Below are positions 1 to 8,802 of a DNA stretch of 64,000 bases, piece by piece. The notes under the pieces were generated by a model. That model worked only from the letters and a program-made list of their open reading frames with translations. It made no database searches and was not told the DNA's origin. Made by a program: the position numbers and the translations under genes. Numbering within the stretch: the stretch's first letter is position 1; each line of letters begins with the position of its first letter. The DNA comes from Kofleriaceae bacterium (GTDB taxonomy: Bacteria > Myxococcota_A > Polyangia > Haliangiales > Haliangiaceae), in contig JACKDR010000020.1 in the NCBI GenBank assembly GCA_020633495.1, positions 62,001 to 126,000 of the forward strand. The letters run 5' to 3'.

Positions 1-1767
1 CACGCCGCGACCGCGCTGCTCGCCGCGCTCGACGCCGACGCCCTGGTCCGCCACCGCCGCCGCTTCGCGTCGCTGACGCCCGCGGCCCGGGTCGCGCTGA
101 TCGATCGCTGGCGCCACGGCGGCCTGGCCCGGCGCTCGGCGATGCGCGCGCTGATCACGCCGCTCAAGGTCGCGCACTTCGACGACCCGGCGTTCTACCG
201 CCACCTCGGCTGCGTCTACGAGCTGCAGCGGCCGGCGCCCGAGGCCAAGCCGGCGTGGTTCCGCGACCGCGTCCACGGCGCCGCCGACTGCGACGGCGAC
301 CTCGCGCTCGACTGCGACGTCGTCGTCGTCGGCACCGGCGCCGGCGGCGCGGTGGTCGCCAAGGAGCTCGCCGAGGCCGGCGTCGCGGTGGTCATGCTCG
401 AGGAGGGCCGCTACTTCGACCGCTCGGAGTTCAACGGCCGGCCGTTCGAGATGCAGCGCGCGATGTACCGCGCCGGCGGCGCGACCTTCGCGGTGGGCAA
501 CGTCCCGATCCCGATCCCGATCGGCCAGACCGTCGGCGGCACCACGACCGTCAACTCCGGCACCTGCTACCGGGTCCCCGACCGGGTGCTCGCGCACTGG
601 CGCGACGACCTCGGGCTCGCCGAGCTGACCCCCGACGCGCTGGCGCCCCACTTCGACAAGGTCGAACGCATCCTCGGCGTCGCCGACGCCCGCCCCGAGT
701 TCCTCGGCGGCAACGCCCGCGTCATCCAGCGCGGCTGCGACGCCCTCGGCTACGCCCACCGGCCGCTGCGCCGCAACGCGCCCGACTGCGACGGCCAGGG
801 CGTGTGCTGCTTCGGCTGCCCGACCGACGCCAAGCGCTCGACCAACGTCAGCTACGTGCCGATGGCGCTGCGCGCCGGCGCCGAGCTGTTCCACGGCGCC
901 CGGGTCGAGCGCGTCATCGTCGCCGGCGGCCGCGCCACCGGCGTGGTCGCCCGGGTCCGCGGCGCCGACGGCGGCAGCCACCGCGTCACCGTCCACGCCC
1001 GCGCGGTCGTGCTGGCCTGCGGCACGCTGATGACGCCGGGGCTGCTCGAGGCCAACGGCCTGGGCGGCGCCTCCGGCGAGCTCGGCGGCAACCTGTCGAT
1101 CCACCCGGCGTGCGGCGCGCTCGCCGAGTTCGACGAGCGCATCGCCGGCTGGGACGGCATCCCGCAGGGCTACTCGATCGACGAGTTCCACGACGAGGGC
1201 ATCCTGTTCGAGGGCGCCGCGACGCCGCTCGAGTACACGGTCAGCCTGATGCCGCAGGTCGGCGCCCGCCTGGTCGAGCTCGCCGAGGGCTTCGATCGGG
1301 TCGCCAGCTTCGGGTTCCTGGTCGCCGACACCTCGCGCGGCCGGGTCCGCCAGGTCGGCGGCCGCCCGGTGATCACCTACGTGCTCAACGATCACGACGT
1401 CGCGCGGCTCAAGCGCGGCGTCGACATCCTGGCCCGGGTCTTCTTCGCCGCCGGCGCCCGCGCCGTGCTGACCCCGGTGCACGGCTTCGACGAGCTGCGC
1501 AGCGCCGCCGATCTGGATCGCTTCCGCGCCACCCGCGTGCGCGCGTCGCAGCTCGAGCTGTCGGCGTACCACCCGCTGGGGACCTGCCGCATGGGCGTCG
1601 ATCCGGCGCGCTCGGTGGTCGGCGCCGATCACCAGCTCCACGACTGCGCCGGGCTCTACGTCGTCGACGGCAGCGCCGTGCCGTCGTCGCTGGGCGTCAA
1701 CCCGCAGGTGACGATCATGGCGCTGGCGACCCGCGCCGCCCAGCTGATCGCGGCGCGCCTGGCGTAG
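1..1767 (+). CDS. GMC family FAD-dependent oxidoreductase (5' end outside window)
   Basis: The frame is open from base 1, so the true start lies outside; 588 residues are visible. The first 100 residues are a helical extension. The FAD-binding dinucleotide motif GTGAGGAV follows at about residue 107, in the context VVVGTGAGG. A Cys-rich stretch (CDGQGVCCFGCPTDAKR) at about residues 263-280 is typical of the GMC branch related to cholesterol oxidase and long-chain alcohol oxidase. The C-terminal GMC block reads YHPLGTCRMG, then VVDGSAVPSSLGVNP, with the His and Asn positions expected for catalysis. The enzyme probably oxidises an alcohol or sterol-like substrate using FAD; the substrate cannot be inferred. 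It is followed by 300 nt without a gene, so it ends its transcription unit. Confidence 0.9.
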   Translation, partial: HAATALLAALDADALVRHRRRFASLTPAARVALIDRWRHGGLARRSAMRALITPLKVAHFDDPAFYRHLGCVYELQRPAPEAKPAWFRDRVHGAADCDGDLALDCDVVVVGTGAGGAVVAKELAEAGVAVVMLEEGRYFDRSEFNGRPFEMQRAMYRAGGATFAVGNVPIPIPIGQTVGGTTTVNSGTCYRVPDRVLAHWRDDLGLAELTPDALAPHFDKVERILGVADARPEFLGGNARVIQRGCDALGYAHRPLRRNAPDCDGQGVCCFGCPTDAKRSTNVSYVPMALRAGAELFHGARVERVIVAGGRATGVVARVRGADGGSHRVTVHARAVVLACGTLMTPGLLEANGLGGASGELGGNLSIHPACGALAEFDERIAGWDGIPQGYSIDEFHDEGILFEGAATPLEYTVSLMPQVGARLVELAEGFDRVASFGFLVADTSRGRVRQVGGRPVITYVLNDHDVARLKRGVDILARVFFAAGARAVLTPVHGFDELRSAADLDRFRATRVRASQLELSAYHPLGTCRMGVDPARSVVGADHQLHDCAGLYVVDGSAVPSSLGVNPQVTIMALATRAAQLIAARLA

Positions 1768-2040
1768 GCAGGGCGACGGCGTCTCGACGGTCGCGACGCG
1801 GTCGCGTGGCGACGGCCCGTGGTCGCGACGCGATCGGGCCCGGTCGCGACCGGTCGCGGTCCGGCGCGCCCGGTCGCGGCTCGGCGCGCGGCGCTGACCG
1901 CCGAGTTCTCTCGACGACAACTTCGCGTCGTGGCTTACATCGTTGCCTGGGGCTCCAACGGAGATGGAGACCCGCGATCGCTGATGTGACGTCATCTGTG
2001 CTGCAAGTGACGCGATCGGCCGATTGCCGACATTGTGCGG
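1768..2040. other. Gene-free stretch with GGTCGCG low-complexity repeats
   Basis: No credible gene is seen. Between about 1788 and 1880 the heptamer GGTCGCG occurs six times in varied spacing, giving a simple-sequence block. The following 150 nt (1905-2040) are noticeably richer in A and T than the surroundings, as expected for a promoter region of the next gene. No convincing terminator hairpin with a T-run was found. Confidence 0.5.
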
Positions 2041-2069
2041 TTGGACGGCGGTCGCCGCGCTGGTATGAG
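2041..2069 (+). promoter_or_regulatory. Candidate sigma-70-like promoter (leaderless type)
   Basis: TTGGAC at 2041-2046, a 17-nt spacer, then TATGAG at 2064-2069, which ends 6 nt before the ATG at 2076. The spacing fits a housekeeping promoter, and the hexamers match the consensus only partly. The start of transcription would fall at or next to the start codon. Confidence 0.35.
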
Positions 2070-2075
2070 CGCCTC

Positions 2076-2375
2076 ATGCTCAGGCCATGCCTCCCCGTGG
2101 CCGTGCTGCTGGTCGCCGCGTCGCTGGGCGCGGCCGCCTGCAAGCACGACACGCACTACACCGACGCCGGCGTCCGCGACGCCGGCGATCAGGATGGCGG
2201 GAGCGTCGTCCCCGACGCGCGGCCGCCCCTGCCCGCGTACGAGATCACCGGCGGCGCCCGCGGCGTCGCCGGCGCCCGCTTCAAGGCCGACGTCCAGATC
2301 GGCCATGGCGTCGGCCAGCAGCCCGCCACCGGCAACGGCACCACCGCCGAAGGCAACGCCGCGGTCAAGCCGTAG
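2076..2375 (+). CDS. Small lipoprotein, function unknown
   Basis: A 99-residue protein with a clear lipoprotein signal: a short basic start, hydrophobic VAVLLVAASLGAAAC, and the lipobox Cys at about residue 22. The mature part is short, acidic and rich in Asp, Gly and Ala (HYTDAGVRDAGDQDGG), which looks like a flexible surface linker, and ends in a Gly/Asn-rich tail. The start is ATG 2076, preceded by a promoter-like pair with no Shine-Dalgarno. It lies 28 nt before a secreted stalk-like protein, so the two may be co-expressed. No family is recognised. The signal peptide and codon usage support a real gene, although a longer overlapping frame covers the same bases. Confidence 0.65.
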   Translation: MLRPCLPVAVLLVAASLGAAACKHDTHYTDAGVRDAGDQDGGSVVPDARPPLPAYEITGGARGVAGARFKADVQIGHGVGQQPATGNGTTAEGNAAVKP

Positions 2376-2403
2376 CCCCGCCGCCAGGAACCCGAGGAAT
2401 CCG

Positions 2404-4092
2404 ATGATGCGCACCCTCCCTCGCCTCGTCCCTCTCGTCGTCGTCGCCGGCCTGCTCGGCGTCGCGTCCACGGCGCACGCCGTGCCGTCGACGGTCTCGT
2501 TCACCGCCCGGATCACCGACGGCGACACGCCGGTCGACGGCACCGTCACGCTGCACGTGGCGATCTACGACGCCGACGCCGCCGGCACGCTGCTGTGGGA
2601 GGAGACCCAGGCCGACGTGCCGGCCGCGCAGGGCCTGGTCTACGCCAGCCTCGGCGCGGTCGACCCCACCGGCAACGGCCTCGACGGCGCGGTCTTCACC
2701 GGCCAGCCGGTGTTCCTCGAGCTCACCGTCGACGGCGACACCCTGTCGCCGCGCATCCCGATCGAGTCGGTGCCGTACGCGGTGCGCGCCCAGGTCGCCG
2801 ACACCGCGACCGCCCTCGAGGGCTTCGACCCCGGCGACGTCATCACCGGGGTCGCCCCGGGCGCCGGTCTCACCGGCGGCGGCAGCGCCGGCGACGTCAC
2901 GCTGTCGGTCGACACCGGCGCGATCCAGCAGCGGGTCGGCGGCACCTGCGCCGCCGGCTCGTCGATCCGCCAGATCAACGGCGACGGCACGGTGGTCTGC
3001 GAGGCCGACGACGCCGGCACCGGCGACATCACCGGCGTCACCGCCGGCACCGGCCTGGCCGGCGGCGGCGCCAGCGGCGCGGTCACGCTGTCGGTCGACA
3101 CCACCGTGGTCCAGCAGCGGGTCGGCGGCACCTGCGCCGCCGGCTCGGCGATCCGCCAGGTCAACGGCGACGGCACCGTGCTGTGCGAGGTCGACGACGT
3201 CGGCACCGGCGACATCACCGGCGTCACCGCCGGCGCCGGCCTGTCCGGCGGCGGCGCCAGCGGCGCGGTGTCGCTGAGCGTCAACACGACGCTGATCCAG
3301 GCCCGGGTCACCGGCGTCTGCAACGCCGGCAGCTTCGTCACCGGCGTCAACGTCGACGGCTCGGTGGCGTGCGGCGCCGACGTCGTCGGCACCGGCGACA
3401 TCACCGGCGTCACCGCCGGCACCGGCCTGGCCGGCGGCGGCGCCAGCGGCGGCGTCACGCTGTCGATCGCGACCGGCGGCGTCGGCTCGACCCAGCTCGC
3501 CGACGGCGGCGTCGCGACGGTCGACCTCGCCGACGGCGCGGTCACCTCGGCCAAGCTCGCCGACGGCACCGTCGCCAACGTCGACCTCGCCAACAACGCG
3601 GTCAACTCGGCCAAGATCGCCGACGGCAGCGTCGCCAACGCCGACCTCGCCAACAACGCGGTCAACTCGGCCAAGATCGCCGACGGCAGCGTCGCGACCG
3701 CCGACATCGCGGCCAACGCGGTGACGATGTCGCGCACCAACACGCCGATGGGCTACGGCACCGCGACCGCCAACGGCGCGTCGGTGCTGTACACCAGCGG
3801 CAACATCGCGTTCACCGAGACCGGCTCGTGCATGGTCACCGCCGCGGTCAACGCCGCCGGCAACGTGCCGTCGATGGCGGTCCGGCCGATGATCAACAAC
3901 GTCTCGACCAACGCGTCGATCGTCCAGGCCACCTACGGCTACGCCTGGTACGCCAGCGGCACCCAGGGCTACTCGGCCACCGAGACCGCGCTGCTGACGA
4001 TCTCGGCGACCGGGACCTACCGGCTGGGCTGCCAGGTGCTCAACGGCGGCTCGGGCGCGCGCACCTGCCGCGTCACCTACCTGTGCAACTGA
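2404..4092 (+). CDS. Secreted repeat (stalk-like) protein
   Basis: 562 residues with an N-terminal signal peptide (LPRLVPLVVVAGLLGVASTAHA). An N-terminal beta domain (about 25-140) ends in SVPYAVRAQ, a motif common in myxobacterial tail-fibre-like secreted proteins. Next come four repeats built on GDITGVTAG(T/A)GL(A/S)GGGASG with VTLS strands (about 150-360), two of which carry a paired-Cys unit. A second repeat set follows, alternating LADG/NAV and SAKIADGSVAN units (about 360-440). The C-terminal beta domain has four Cys and ends CRVTYLCN. This layout resembles phage tail fibres and trimeric stalks, so a trimeric surface fibre is my inference. A GAGGAA Shine-Dalgarno sits 6 nt before ATG 2404; ATG 2407 is an alternative. 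Confidence 0.8.
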   Translation: MMRTLPRLVPLVVVAGLLGVASTAHAVPSTVSFTARITDGDTPVDGTVTLHVAIYDADAAGTLLWEETQADVPAAQGLVYASLGAVDPTGNGLDGAVFTGQPVFLELTVDGDTLSPRIPIESVPYAVRAQVADTATALEGFDPGDVITGVAPGAGLTGGGSAGDVTLSVDTGAIQQRVGGTCAAGSSIRQINGDGTVVCEADDAGTGDITGVTAGTGLAGGGASGAVTLSVDTTVVQQRVGGTCAAGSAIRQVNGDGTVLCEVDDVGTGDITGVTAGAGLSGGGASGAVSLSVNTTLIQARVTGVCNAGSFVTGVNVDGSVACGADVVGTGDITGVTAGTGLAGGGASGGVTLSIATGGVGSTQLADGGVATVDLADGAVTSAKLADGTVANVDLANNAVNSAKIADGSVANADLANNAVNSAKIADGSVATADIAANAVTMSRTNTPMGYGTATANGASVLYTSGNIAFTETGSCMVTAAVNAAGNVPSMAVRPMINNVSTNASIVQATYGYAWYASGTQGYSATETALLTISATGTYRLGCQVLNGGSGARTCRVTYLCN

Positions 4093-4475
4093 CCCGCCGC
4101 GTCCCGACGGCGCTGGCGCTGGCGCTGGCGCTGGCGACCGCGGCCGGCTGCGGCCGCAGCGGCGGTGGCGCGGCCGGCGTCCCGCCGCCGCCGTACGCGC
4201 TGTCGTGCGACTCCGCGGACACCGCGCAGCAGTCGACGCTGTTCTGCGTCCGCACCGACACCCGCAACGGTGACGTCATGGTCGTCGACCTCGACCGCCT
4301 GCCGATCACCAGCGGCGCGTCGCGCGCCGCCGACGAGCCGGCCGGCACCTACCAGACGATCTGCGACTCGACGGTGACGCCGACCAAGTCGGACTTCCGC
4401 TGCCTGAGGATGCACGTGCGCACCGGCGAGATCGTCGTGCTGCGCCTGGCCGAGCTGCCGCACTGGCCGCGCTGA
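4083..4475 (+). CDS. Small Cys-rich lipoprotein with internal duplication
   Basis: 130 residues starting at GTG 4083, overlapping the end of the preceding gene by 10 nt, so translation is probably coupled. The signal peptide is LALALALATAAGC with the lipobox Cys near residue 22. The mature part is two similar halves: a Cys pair followed by NGDVMVVDLDRLP, then a second Cys pair followed by TGEIVVLRLAELP. This suggests tandem duplication of a roughly 45-residue disulfide-bonded beta unit. Because of the overlap with the stalk-like protein, a role as its anchor or chaperone is plausible but is only inferred from position. No named family is recognised. Confidence 0.7.
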   Translation: MQLTRRVPTALALALALATAAGCGRSGGGAAGVPPPPYALSCDSADTAQQSTLFCVRTDTRNGDVMVVDLDRLPITSGASRAADEPAGTYQTICDSTVTPTKSDFRCLRMHVRTGEIVVLRLAELPHWPR

Positions 4476-4476
4476 C

Positions 4477-6018
4477 GTGGCGGCGCGCGGCGACGACGGC
4501 GCCTGGACGCGGCGGCTCGCGCGCTGGCAGCCGCTGCTGCTGCTGATCCTGCCCGCGGTATGGGCGGCGATCGTGTGGTCGCCGAGCTACTCGGTCGATC
4601 CCGACAGCTACTACCACCTCGGCGTCGCCCGCCGGATGATCGAGGACGGCTGGCTGCGGCAGTTCCCCTGGCTGCCGCACACGACCCTCCACGCGCCGTT
4701 CCCCGACGTCCACCTCGGCCAGCACGTGCTGCTGATGCCGTTCGTCGCGGTGCTGCCGCTGCAGACCGCGCTGCGGGTCGCGGTGGTGGCGTTCGCGTCG
4801 GCGATGGCGGCCAGCCTGTACCTGGTGCTGCGCCGTCACGGCGTGCGGTGGGCGGCGCCGTGGGTGGTGCTCGGCCTGGCGACCTCGCCGCTGGCGCTGG
4901 CCTACGCGTCGTTCCTCAAGGGCGCGGCGACGTTCCTGATCGTCCTGCCGTGGTTCGTCGACGCGATCTGGCGCGGCGCCCACCGCCGCGCGTTCGTCCT
5001 CGCCTGGGTGTCGGTCTACGTCTACGTCGGCGCCACCGTGCTGGTGCCGTTCGCGCTGGTCCACCTCGTCGTCGAGCGCTGGTGGCACGCGCGCTGGACG
5101 TGGCGGCCGGTGGTGGCGACGGTCGCCGGCCTGGCCGCGGGGATGATCGTCAACCCGCTGTGGCCGGCGCACTGGGGCCACGTCGCGGCCGAGCTGCGCT
5201 CGATCTTCGCGCGCGACCCCGAGCTGATCCCGGGCGAGCTGCGCGGCGGCGAGTGGGCGATGCTGACCGGCGAGATGCTGCTGGGCCTGGCCGGGGTCGC
5301 GCTGGTGGCGTGGTTCGTGATCCTGGTCCGCCAGCTCGGCCGCGCCGCGCGGGTCCCGGCGGCCGCGGCCAGCGGCGCGATCGCCGCGCTCGGCCTGCTC
5401 GGCGGCGCGCTGCTCGCCGGCTCCAAGCTGGTCGAGCTGTTCGTCGTGTTTTCGATCCTGGCGGTGCCGATCGCCGCCGAGGCGATGCGGCCGTGGCCGC
5501 GGGCCCTGGTCGTCGCCGCGATCGGGCTGGCGATCGTCGTCGGCGCGCGCGGCGGGCTCCGCTTCCACGACGAGATGGCGGTGCCGGGCCAGAGCCACCC
5601 GCGCGACTACCAGGTGATGGCGGCGTGGCTCGACGCCCGCACCGCGCCCGGCGAGATGGTGGTGGCGCCGTGGGACGACATGCCCGGGCTGTTCCTGTTC
5701 GGCGGCGACCAGCGCTACATGGCGGGCGTCAACGTCCAGTTCCTGCGCGATCACGACCGCACCCGCTTCGAGGCCTACGGCCTGCTGTACCGGGGCGCGA
5801 TCGGCGACCCCGAGGCGGCGATGGCGCGGCTGTTCGACGGCGCCCGCCTGCTGCTGGTGCGCCGCGTCCCGCACCTGCCCGGCGAGCTCCCGCTGACCGA
5901 CCACCTGGCGCACAGCCCGCACTTCGAGGAGCTGGCGTCGCCGACCGCGCTGTGGCGGGTGTTCCGGCGCCTCGACGACGGCGCCGCGCCGGCCGCGCCG
6001 GCCGCGACGACCCGCTGA
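4477..6018 (+). CDS. Polytopic membrane protein, GT-C glycosyltransferase-like
   Basis: 513 residues from GTG 4477, one base after the preceding stop. The first membrane helix (LLLLILPAVWAAIVW) leads straight into an acidic loop DPDSYYHLGVARRMIEDG. An acidic motif in the first external loop is the hallmark of GT-C fold lipid-linked sugar transferases (STT3/PMT/ArnT type). About ten further hydrophobic helices follow to residue 355, and then a soluble C-terminal domain of about 150 residues. It may transfer a sugar from a polyprenyl donor on the outer face of the inner membrane. Coupling to two secreted proteins upstream would fit glycosylation of a surface product, but that is inference. It could also be a generic membrane protein of unknown function. 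Confidence 0.7.
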   Translation: MAARGDDGAWTRRLARWQPLLLLILPAVWAAIVWSPSYSVDPDSYYHLGVARRMIEDGWLRQFPWLPHTTLHAPFPDVHLGQHVLLMPFVAVLPLQTALRVAVVAFASAMAASLYLVLRRHGVRWAAPWVVLGLATSPLALAYASFLKGAATFLIVLPWFVDAIWRGAHRRAFVLAWVSVYVYVGATVLVPFALVHLVVERWWHARWTWRPVVATVAGLAAGMIVNPLWPAHWGHVAAELRSIFARDPELIPGELRGGEWAMLTGEMLLGLAGVALVAWFVILVRQLGRAARVPAAAASGAIAALGLLGGALLAGSKLVELFVVFSILAVPIAAEAMRPWPRALVVAAIGLAIVVGARGGLRFHDEMAVPGQSHPRDYQVMAAWLDARTAPGEMVVAPWDDMPGLFLFGGDQRYMAGVNVQFLRDHDRTRFEAYGLLYRGAIGDPEAAMARLFDGARLLLVRRVPHLPGELPLTDHLAHSPHFEELASPTALWRVFRRLDDGAAPAAPAATTR

Positions 6019-6030
6019 CGCCGCGCCGCG

Positions 6031-6927
6031 CTACGCGGCGGCGTCGACCGAGGGCGCGGCGCCGGCGACGGTCTCGTCGACGACGGTCGCGATGCCGTCG
6101 CCGATCTGGTCGAGCGGCAGGTCGTTGGCGTCGTAGCCGAACGGATCCTCGATCTCGACGCCGATCTCGTCGATGCCGAACAGCGCGTAGGCGACGACCG
6201 CGGACGCCGGCCCGGTGAACCAGCCCATCGACGCCAGCAGCGCCATCGGCACGGTGAAGCAGAACAGGGTCAAGAAGCCCTTGATGTGGTGGGCGTACGC
6301 GAACGGCACCGGCGTGCGCAGGATCCGCTCGCAGCCGCTGAAGCAGTCGACGATGTCGGACAGCGCGTTGTCGAGGATGATCAGCCGGTGCTCGGAGATC
6401 CGGCCGGCGCGGGCCTCGGCGACGAAGCCGTCCGACAGCCACCGCGCCACCAGCAGCGGCGGGCACGCCTTGGTCGCCAGCTCGGCGCGCTGGGCCGCCG
6501 ACAGCCGGGTCGCCAGCTCCGGCCACTCGCGCTCGCCCCGGAGGTAGCGGCGGATCGTGGCGTACAGCGCCACGATCAGGTCGCCCTGGGTGCGGCGCAC
6601 CGCGGGGCTGCTCTGGTCGAGGAAGCTCGCGGTCTGGCGCGCCAGATCGCGCGAGTTGTTGACGATCGCGCCGATCAGCCGGCGGCCCTCCCAGAACCGG
6701 TCGTACGAGGCGTTGGTGCGGAACACCAGCAGCAGGCCGAGCGCGACGCCGACCAGCGTGTGGACGCTGGGCGGGATCGCCAGGTTGGCGTCGCCGCGGT
6801 CGAGCAGCACCGAGGCGACGACGCCGAAGCCGCCGGCGATCGCGACCCGTGTCGCGATCCGCGGCAGCACGGTGCCGCGGAACCGCAGCAGCAGGGCCAG
6901 CCAGTTGCGCGTGTCGTACGAGACCAT
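6031..6927 (-). CDS. Bestrophin-family (YneE-like) membrane channel
   Basis: 298 residues from ATG 6927. The N-terminus VSYDTRNWLALLLRFRGTVLPRI matches the start of bacterial bestrophins, so the upstream in-frame Met at 6972 is less likely. Family features are the FRTNASYDRFWEGRRLIGAIVNNSRDLAR segment after the second helix, long amphipathic helices, and the LASMGWFTGPASAVVAYALFGIDEIGVEIEDPFG region near the C-terminus. The DPFG motif is highly conserved. Bacterial members form pentameric anion or cation channels in the inner membrane. It converges with the preceding membrane protein gene (12-nt gap) and precedes nothing in an obvious operon, since the VanW gene behind it has its own start region. 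Confidence 0.88.
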   Translation of the reverse strand: MVSYDTRNWLALLLRFRGTVLPRIATRVAIAGGFGVVASVLLDRGDANLAIPPSVHTLVGVALGLLLVFRTNASYDRFWEGRRLIGAIVNNSRDLARQTASFLDQSSPAVRRTQGDLIVALYATIRRYLRGEREWPELATRLSAAQRAELATKACPPLLVARWLSDGFVAEARAGRISEHRLIILDNALSDIVDCFSGCERILRTPVPFAYAHHIKGFLTLFCFTVPMALLASMGWFTGPASAVVAYALFGIDEIGVEIEDPFGYDANDLPLDQIGDGIATVVDETVAGAAPSVDAAA

Positions 6928-6984
6928 CGAGGGACGATTCTCGTCGCGGCGCGCGCGGCGCGCAACGGCCACGGGGGCCGCGCG

Positions 6985-8385
<1,401 letters not shown>

Positions 8386-8558
8386 AGGATGGTCCGTTAT
8401 ACGCCCTCTTACCATGGGCCCTTCCGTGGGGGCCACATTGCACCCGGCGGGCCGACCGATCGACAGCGCGCGGCGGCGCTCCCGGCGCCTCCGCCGGGGG
8501 CCGATCGCGCCCGGCGTGTCACCGTGGCCACGCCGCCGTGTCTGCCCAGACGCACGGT

Positions 8559-8587
8559 TTGACAGGGCGTCGACCATGGTGCAGCCT
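8559..8587 (+). promoter_or_regulatory. Candidate promoter TTGACA-17-CAGCCT
   Basis: A perfect TTGACA at 8559-8564 is followed after 17 nt by CAGCCT (8582-8587), 7 nt before ATG 8595. The -35 is perfect and the -10 is poor. The position matches the short-leader pattern seen before other genes in this window. Confidence 0.35.
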
Positions 8588-8594
8588 GCGATGG

Positions 8595-8789
8595 ATGGGT
8601 GGATCGCTCGTCCAGCGCAACAAGGCGGTCGCCCGCCGCAAGGGCTCGATCGCGGCGGCCGCGGCCGCTGGTTCGGTGGTCGCGGTGGTGGTCGGCGCGC
8701 CGATCGTCGGGGTCATCGGCCTCGCGGGCGCGGCGTACCTGGGCTGGGACTGGCTGTCGTTCCGGGTCAAGAACGGCCTGCGGTTCTGA
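8595..8789 (+). CDS. Small membrane protein, unknown
   Basis: 64 residues from ATG 8595. The start (MGGSLVQRNKAVARRKGS) is basic, followed by a single long hydrophobic segment of about 30 residues rich in Ala, Val and Gly (AAAAAAGSVVAVVVGAPIVGVIGLAGAAYLGW), and a short basic tail. A hairpin of two short helices around the PIVG turn is possible. It stops 13 nt before the Ser/Thr kinase gene and reads in the same direction, so it is probably the first gene of that unit. An earlier in-frame ATG (8538) would add 19 residues but has no better signals. No family is recognised. Confidence 0.55.
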   Translation: MGGSLVQRNKAVARRKGSIAAAAAAGSVVAVVVGAPIVGVIGLAGAAYLGWDWLSFRVKNGLRF

Positions 8790-8802
8790 CCCGGTAGGGC
8801 CG

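Noticed and set aside
255..2075. Long Arg/Pro-rich open frame over the GMC oxidoreductase and the following spacer
   Set aside because: It is the +1 shadow of the GMC gene; codon third positions are not GC-biased and no domain is present. Only its last 99 residues (2076-2375) make a plausible gene.
2640..3743. Minus-strand 367-residue frame opposite the stalk-like gene
   Set aside because: It mirrors the repeats of the plus-strand protein (Pro/Ala/Val/Thr-rich) and has no start signal or family similarity.
8396..8401. Minus-strand TATAAC as a firm promoter for the VanW gene
   Set aside because: The -10 is good and ends 10 nt before the start, but no -35 is visible, so it was mentioned only in the gene entry.
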